Positions 59,766 to 64,000 of a stretch of DNA of 64,000 nucleotides are shown in pieces. The DNA lies in the NCBI GenBank assembly GCA_026014485.1, contig JAOZIE010000008.1:62001-126000 (forward strand). The letters are read 5' to 3'. A program made the position numbers and the translations under genes. Under the pieces are notes generated by a model. The model was given only the letters and a program-made list of their open reading frames with translations, was not told the origin of the DNA and ran no database searches. The DNA is from Candidatus Bathyarchaeota archaeon. Lineage in GTDB: Archaea; Thermoproteota; Bathyarchaeia; Bathyarchaeales; Bathycorpusculaceae. Every line of letters begins with the position of its first letter. Position 1 is the first letter of the stretch.

Positions 59766-60311
59766 TCACTGTCCAGGTTTTTTTCCGTCGAGTTGGCGGT
59801 ACTTCTCCATTGCGTAGTTGATGACTTCCATGGCTTCTTTGGCGTTTTTCCACTCTTTGGTTTTTGCCCACTTGTGCGGTTCCAGCCGCTTGTAGGTTTC
59901 AAAAAATTCCTGAATCTCCACCAGCTGATGCTTGTAGACGTCGCTTATGTCTTTGTAGTCTTCGAACCGCCTGTCGCTGACCAGTACACTGAGGATTTTT
60001 GCGTCTAAACCTGCCTCGTCTTCGATTATCAAGGCGCCGATGACTCGAACTTTAACTACGCAGCCAACATTAAGCGACGCGAAACTCAGCACCATAATGT
60101 CGAGGGGGTCGCCGTCGTCGTACCACGTTTTCGGGACAAACCCGTAATCCACGGGGAAAACCACCGACGAAGGAATAACCCTGTCCAAAACGAATGCTTC
60201 CCACTCCTTGTTGTACTCGTATTTGTCTCTGGAGCCGCTGGTGACTTCGATGACCATGTTTAACTGTTCAGGTGGATTATCGCCTGCTGGAAGGTCTCGC
60301 CAAAAATTCAT
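59766..60311 (-). CDS. ppa: Soluble inorganic pyrophosphatase, family I
   Basis: A 181-residue enzyme that hydrolyses PPi to phosphate and drives biosynthesis. It has VIEVTSGSRDKYEYNKE, FPVDYGFVPKTWYDDGDPLDIMV (the Asp cluster that binds Mg2+) and the C-terminal KHQLVEIQEFFETYKRLE. Length and motifs are typical. Confidence 0.95.
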   Translation of the reverse strand: MNFWRDLPAGDNPPEQLNMVIEVTSGSRDKYEYNKEWEAFVLDRVIPSSVVFPVDYGFVPKTWYDDGDPLDIMVLSFASLNVGCVVKVRVIGALIIEDEAGLDAKILSVLVSDRRFEDYKDISDVYKHQLVEIQEFFETYKRLEPHKWAKTKEWKNAKEAMEVINYAMEKYRQLDGKKPGQ

Positions 60312-60350
60312 GCCGTTTCTCTCCGCTCAGAGAAAACGCGGTTTCGGTAA

Positions 60351-61160
60351 TTAAGCTTTCTTGGAGACGTCGCCGCTCTTTGGTTTGAAGAAGGCTTCCA
60401 GCTTTGTGTTCCCCGGTTTTTTAAGAACTTCCGCACAGGTTTTCGGGTCTAACGGTTTGAACTCCAGCCCCATCGTGACCAGCATCCTCTGCACGTCTTT
60501 GCCTAGGCTTGGCGCAACCAGCACGGCGCGGACTTCGCGGTTCACCTTCGCTTTTATGGGCTCCACGTACTTGGCAAGTTGCAGCGCCGCATCTTTCGAC
60601 GCGGTTCTCCGCTTAACTTCGACGATGACGAGTTTCCCGTTTTGGTCTTCGCCGTAGATGTCCACAAATCCTGGTTCCACATGCTTTTCCCAGCTAATCG
60701 GCTTGAATCCTTCCTCAAAAAGCTCGGGTTTGAGCAGGATGGCTCGGTGCATATCGTCTTCGGTGGCGTGCAGCAGGAAATCCCCTGCGTCGGTTAATGC
60801 GAGGGTGGAAACCATGTAGACGGCGTCGAAGGTTACGCGGACGTTTTCACGGGGCTTCTGGCGTACACCGTGCACTTCCAACTCGTCATCTTTTTGTTGG
60901 ACGTGGAAGACGCTGCCTGCGGGTTGCCAGTTGACGGGTTCGTAGCCGACTGGACGGTGAACCAGCAGTGAGCCATCTTCTTTTATTATCAGGAGTCGCT
61001 CGCCTGGCTCCAGCGTGGATCTTGCGCGTCCGCTGTAGTGGACATGGCAGTTGCCTGCCGCGACGAGGGTTCGCCTCTGAGAGAGCGCTTTCTCCATAGC
61101 CGCGGCGGCTTCCTCCAGCGTCGGGTTAACCAGAACGACTGCTTTAGTTGTTGAGGGCAA
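60351..61160 (-). CDS. nucS: Endonuclease NucS/EndoMS (mismatch repair)
   Basis: A 269-residue PD-(D/E)xK nuclease that cuts mismatched or branched DNA. The N-terminal DNA-binding half has RSTLEPGERLLIIKEDGSLLVH. The catalytic core is EPGFVDIYGEDQNGKLVIVEVKRR, with Asp and Glu-x-Lys. The C-terminus has KLEAFFKPK, a degenerate PCNA-binding motif (Asn in place of the first Gln, then Leu and Phe-Phe). In organisms without MutS/MutL it carries mismatch repair. Confidence 0.92.
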   Translation of the reverse strand: MPSTTKAVVLVNPTLEEAAAAMEKALSQRRTLVAAGNCHVHYSGRARSTLEPGERLLIIKEDGSLLVHRPVGYEPVNWQPAGSVFHVQQKDDELEVHGVRQKPRENVRVTFDAVYMVSTLALTDAGDFLLHATEDDMHRAILLKPELFEEGFKPISWEKHVEPGFVDIYGEDQNGKLVIVEVKRRTASKDAALQLAKYVEPIKAKVNREVRAVLVAPSLGKDVQRMLVTMGLEFKPLDPKTCAEVLKKPGNTKLEAFFKPKSGDVSKKA

Positions 61161-61253
61161 GTGCTTTCTACCAAACTGTTTTAGAAGCGGCTATTGTACA
61201 TAAGAGTTCTGAAGGCTTTGGCTGTGAGCAGTTGGAGACAGAAGCGTTCGGTT

Positions 61254-61790
61254 ATGCGGCGATACGATTTGACGGCGCAGATGTACGACGAACGGTACCT
61301 AGAGGAGCAGGAAGCCAAATACAAAGCCGCCTTAGAAGACCTAAACCTGCGCCCAACCGCGGCAGTTTTGGATTTGGGGTGTGGAACAGGCTTATTCTTT
61401 AGTTACGTAGCCGACAAAGTTGCCATGGTGGTTGGCGTGGATGCTTCAAGGAAGCTGCTGGCTCTGGCAAGAGACCGCGCCAAGGCGCTCGGAAACGTGT
61501 ATGTGGTTTTGGCAGACGCAGACCACCTGCCGTTTAGACGCGGCTTTTTTGGATTCGCGTTCGCTTTCACGGTTCTGCAGAACATGCCTAAACCTGCAGA
61601 GACGCTTAAGCATCTGGTGGAGGCTTCGGCGGAGGATGCGCGTTTCGTGTTGACTGGGTTGAAGGCGGCTGTTTCTCTGGAGCAGTTCGGCGCGTTTTTG
61701 GAGGCGGCTGGATTGCAAGCTGTTTCTCTCAGGAATAACGATGCACTTCGCTGTCACGTTGTACGGTGTATTCAACGGGGAAACCGTTAA
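61254..61790 (+). CDS. Class I SAM-dependent methyltransferase
   Basis: A methyltransferase of about 178 residues with AAVLDLGCGTGLFFSYVA (SAM motif), VVGVDASRKLLALAR and the motif AFTVLQNMPKPAETLKHL. ATG 61254 starts at RRYDLTAQMYDERY, a typical N-terminus; upstream in-frame TTG or GTG codons are possible. Substrate unknown. It is divergent from nucS. Confidence 0.8.
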   Translation: MRRYDLTAQMYDERYLEEQEAKYKAALEDLNLRPTAAVLDLGCGTGLFFSYVADKVAMVVGVDASRKLLALARDRAKALGNVYVVLADADHLPFRRGFFGFAFAFTVLQNMPKPAETLKHLVEASAEDARFVLTGLKAAVSLEQFGAFLEAAGLQAVSLRNNDALRCHVVRCIQRGNR

Positions 61791-61858
61791 TTCTTGGTCT
61801 TTTAGTGAAAAATCGGATTTCTATCTTTATCACGGTTGATTAACTTCATTTTTCAAGC

Positions 61859-61870
61859 AATATTTATATC
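61859..61870 (+). promoter_or_regulatory. TATA box of the polyferredoxin gene
   Basis: CAATATTTATATC lies about 95 bases before ATG 61956, giving a leader of roughly 65 bases. GGTGGAAAAG lies at 61944-61953 as the ribosome binding site. Confidence 0.55.
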
Positions 61871-61955
61871 ACCAGAACCCCACTCAAACTTCCAATAGAT
61901 AGTTATGGGGTGCCCTTTTCGCATCCTGTGTTGCATCTATTATGGTGGAAAAGAT

Positions 61956-62891
61956 ATGCCGTACAAAAACCAAAAACTCGACACGGCACAAGCCCTGACG
62001 TTAGAGTGGATTTTGCAAGTTAAAAACTACAAGTTAACCCTCGACAAGAACCTCTGCGTGGGCTGCCAAATTTGCAGTTTAGCCTGCCCCAAAGAAGCCA
62101 TAACTGTCACCAAGCAGCCGAAGGTGGCGGGTGAAGCGGCTAAGAAGGGGAAAGTTGACATTGACTTGGCTAAATGCATCTTCTGCGGCATCTGCGACGT
62201 CATCTGTCCGTACGGTGCAGTGAAAGTTACGTTGAACGGCGAGCATATCTTGAACGTGGTGGATAAGGAAAGTTTCCCGCAGCTTGTCCGCGACATAAAA
62301 ATTGACACTCGCAACTGCCCCAAGGACTGTGTTGCCTGTGTTGAAGCTTGCCCCCTGGGTCAGCTTAAACTTACTAAAGTAACCTACGACGGCAAACCTG
62401 TTGAAAACTTGGACGCGTTGTCTCCCAGTCAAAGGCAGCACGTGAAGGTAACTGTTGATATCCCTGAAGATAAGTGCCCCACCTGCAGAGTCTGCGAGTA
62501 CAAGTGCCCTGAAGGCGTAATTAAAATGCGCAAAACCTTCGAGGGAAAAATGGCGATAAACACCTCCAAATGCCCCGAAGGATGCCACGACTGCGTAGAC
62601 GTCTGCCCCATAACAGGCACATTAACGGTTGCTGACAACGGCAAAGTTCAGGTTAACGAGTTAACATGCACCTACTGTGGCGCCTGCAAAGTCGTTTGCC
62701 CCGTAGATGAAGCTTTAACGCTGAAGCGAACCAACGTGTTACACACCCCCATACATTCAGGCGCATGGAACAAGAGTCTAGAACGCATCGCTTCTCCTTT
62801 GGATGCGGCTAAGGAACTGAAGGCGAAAAGCGGCATGAAAGCCCAGAAAATGGTCAGCAAACGTTTCGTAACTGAGGAAGTTATTAAATAA
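61956..62891 (+). CDS. Polyferredoxin with six [4Fe-4S] motifs
   Basis: A 311-residue iron-sulfur protein. Six Cys blocks are seen: CVGCQICSLACP, CIFCGICDVICP, CPKDCVACVEACP, CPTCRVCEYKCP, CPEGCHDCVDVCP and CTYCGACKVVCP. Two of them (third and fifth) have the longer C-x3-C-x2-C spacing. It probably wires electrons between ferredoxin-linked enzymes and the HdrA encoded next. The layout resembles MvhB- or FwdF-type polyferredoxins but has fewer clusters. No membrane segment is present. Confidence 0.88.
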   Translation: MPYKNQKLDTAQALTLEWILQVKNYKLTLDKNLCVGCQICSLACPKEAITVTKQPKVAGEAAKKGKVDIDLAKCIFCGICDVICPYGAVKVTLNGEHILNVVDKESFPQLVRDIKIDTRNCPKDCVACVEACPLGQLKLTKVTYDGKPVENLDALSPSQRQHVKVTVDIPEDKCPTCRVCEYKCPEGVIKMRKTFEGKMAINTSKCPEGCHDCVDVCPITGTLTVADNGKVQVNELTCTYCGACKVVCPVDEALTLKRTNVLHTPIHSGAWNKSLERIASPLDAAKELKAKSGMKAQKMVSKRFVTEEVIK

Positions 62892-62940
62892 GCAACAGAC
62901 CTGAAGCGCCAAAAGAGCCATTAAAAACCCTGCAACAGCA

Positions 62941-62980
62941 ACTGAAGACCTTCGCGTAGACGTCTTCGTGGTCCGTCAGT
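62941..62980 (+). terminator. Stem-loop between polyferredoxin and hdrA
   Basis: ACTGA (62941-62945) and GACC (62947-62950) pair with GGTC (62970-62973) and TCAGT (62976-62980), giving a two-part stem with a small internal loop. An alternative GAAGAC/GTCTTC pairing overlaps it. It is probably a terminator for the upstream gene. I see no match to the archaeal SECIS pattern here. Confidence 0.35.
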
Positions 62981-63023
62981 GATTTTGGTTTATGTTAAAA
63001 CTGGCGCTGGTTTAAAGCAATGC

Positions 63024-63031
63024 TTATATCG
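63024..63031 (+). promoter_or_regulatory. TATA box of hdrA
   Basis: GCTTATATCG lies about 70 bases before ATG 63095. It argues against the ATG at 63020 as the start and for ATG 63071 or 63095. Confidence 0.5.
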
Positions 63032-63094
63032 ACAGGTGCTCAAAAGAAGGAAAGCGGTAAGAAAGAAGAAATGGTTATTGAGGAATGTTATAGA

Positions 63095-64000
63095 ATGAGC
63101 AATCCACAAACACAAAAACCATCTGAAGCTCCCAAACAGGCAGAACCTTTGCGTGTTGGAGTTTTTGTCTGTCATTGCGGTTTGAATATCGCTGGGACTG
63201 TGGATGTTAAGCAGGTGGTTGAGTATGCTAAAACTATACCTGATGTTGTTCTTGTTAAGGAGAATCGGTATACGTGTGCTGACCCTGGACAAGAAGAAAT
63301 CCGAAAAGCCATAAAAGAATACAAGCTAAACCGTGTTGTCGTAGCCGCCTGCAGCCCCAGAATGCATGAGCCGACATTTCGGAAAACCGTAAGTGAGGCA
63401 GGGTTAAATCCCTTTGTGTTTGAAATGGCGAACATACGTGAGTTCGCTTCGTGGTGCCATCCCAGTACTCCAAAAGAAGCTACAGAAAAAGCAAAAGATA
63501 TTGTAAGAATGGCTGTGGCCAAAGCGCGGTTGCTTGCGCCTCTAGAAACCATGGAGGTTCCTGTAAATAAAAACGCCTTGGTTATCGGCGGGGGAATTTC
63601 CGGAATCAACTCCGCTTTAGATTTGGCGAATATGGGTTTCAAAGTGTATCTTGTCGAGAAGAACGAGAGCATAGGCGGCCACATGGCACAACTTGACAAG
63701 ACCTTTCCAACTTTGGATTGCAGCATATGAATCGAAGGCCCTAGGATGGTCGAGGTATTACGCCATCCTAAGGTCGAAGTAATATCTAACGCAGACATCC
63801 TCAAAGTGGAGGGGTTCGTAGGTAACTTTAGAGTAAAAGTTCGCAAGAACCCTCGATACGTCATTGCTGAACGATGCACTGGCTGTGGGGAATGCAAAGA
63901 CGTCTGCCCAATAGAATATCCCAATGAGTGGGACTTGAACTTGGGCGTAAGAAAAGCCATTTCCATTCCGTTTGACCAAGCAGTGCCTCTTGTATACTCG
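63095..64000 (+). CDS. hdrA: Heterodisulfide reductase subunit A with an in-frame UGA (candidate selenoprotein; 3' end outside the window)
   Basis: HdrA is the FAD-containing bifurcating core of heterodisulfide reductase-type complexes. Seen: [14 protein letters not shown] (residues 21-34), [13 protein letters not shown], the FAD motif [15 protein letters not shown] near 163-177, and [12 protein letters not shown] (200-211). Codon 212 is TGA (63728-63730). The same frame then continues for 90 codons with full HdrA character: [16 protein letters not shown], a ferredoxin block [12 protein letters not shown], and [17 protein letters not shown], to the end of the window. HdrA proteins normally have Cys at this place (DCSxC). 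The simplest reading is UGA decoded as selenocysteine. ATG 63071 is an alternative start; the N-terminal tail before residue 20 is longer than usual. Confidence 0.88.

Noticed and set aside
62941-62980. SECIS element upstream of hdrA
   Set aside because: The stem lacks the GAA/A internal loop and short GC stem of archaeal SECIS elements. These usually lie in the 3' untranslated region, which is outside the window.
63020-63730. hdrA as a short 236-codon gene that ends at the TGA
   Set aside because: The same frame continues after the TGA with 90 codons of unmistakable HdrA sequence, including a ferredoxin motif; a frameshifted or truncated gene would not keep frame and family motifs.

Overview
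This window is archaeal chromosome. The evidence is an archaeal information-processing set: TFE alpha, MBF1, NAC, archaeal ThrRS and ProRS, the KEOPS subunits Kae1, Bud32 and Pcc1, uS15, Trm56, a DHH/RecJ-like nuclease, Nre, NucS and a proteasome beta subunit. AT-rich TATA boxes often sit about 25 bases before leaderless starts. The mix of a TFE-beta-like protein, an HdrA/polyferredoxin pair, an aldehyde:ferredoxin oxidoreductase and many large surface proteins with PE-type C-terminal anchors points to an anaerobic member of the Bathyarchaeia (MCG) or a close Thermoproteota lineage. The lineage is inferred; no rRNA is present.

Layout. 1-1.1 kb: end of a SufS-type cysteine desulfurase operon. 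1.1-10.5 kb: a surface-glycan island (NodB-like/acyltransferase fusion, GT4, nucleotidyltransferase, epimerase, GT2, DUF354, and an ATP-grasp/HAD/short NDP-sugar dehydrogenase operon). 10.7-20 kb: housekeeping genes with tRNA-Val, TFE alpha, Trm56, HflX, MBF1, NAC and ThrRS. 20-26 kb: a 46-residue basic protein, two aminotransferases, AOR and ProRS. 26-29 kb: secreted proteins, including a collagen-like/beta-propeller protein. 29-41 kb: MGMT, a proteasome beta subunit lacking Thr1, AMMECR1, NadC, RdgB, Bud32-Kae1, TFE-beta-like, RlmE, uS15, the DHH nuclease, Pcc1 and tRNA-Asp.

41.4-52.8 kb is the most unusual part. A CooC-like ATPase, an orphan degenerate ABC ATPase, a PadR regulator, an MFS exporter and a methyltransferase are bracketed by two near-identical PadR-type operators. 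Next come three promoters that carry the same palindrome. They drive, in order, a short leader peptide or structured RNA, a coiled-coil/beta-helix surface protein, and a cobalamin/siderophore-type ABC importer (binding protein, permease, ATPase). A Cys-rich winged-helix regulator follows. This looks like a metal or corrinoid acquisition regulon with its own candidate small RNA.

53-61 kb holds a thioester-domain surface protein, Nre, MscS with small membrane proteins, CorA, pyrophosphatase and NucS. 61.9-64 kb begins an electron-bifurcation locus: a six-cluster polyferredoxin followed by hdrA, whose reading frame is interrupted by a single UGA exactly where a conserved HdrA cysteine belongs. 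That is a strong selenocysteine candidate.

All assignments come from reading motifs and layout by eye; no database search was run.
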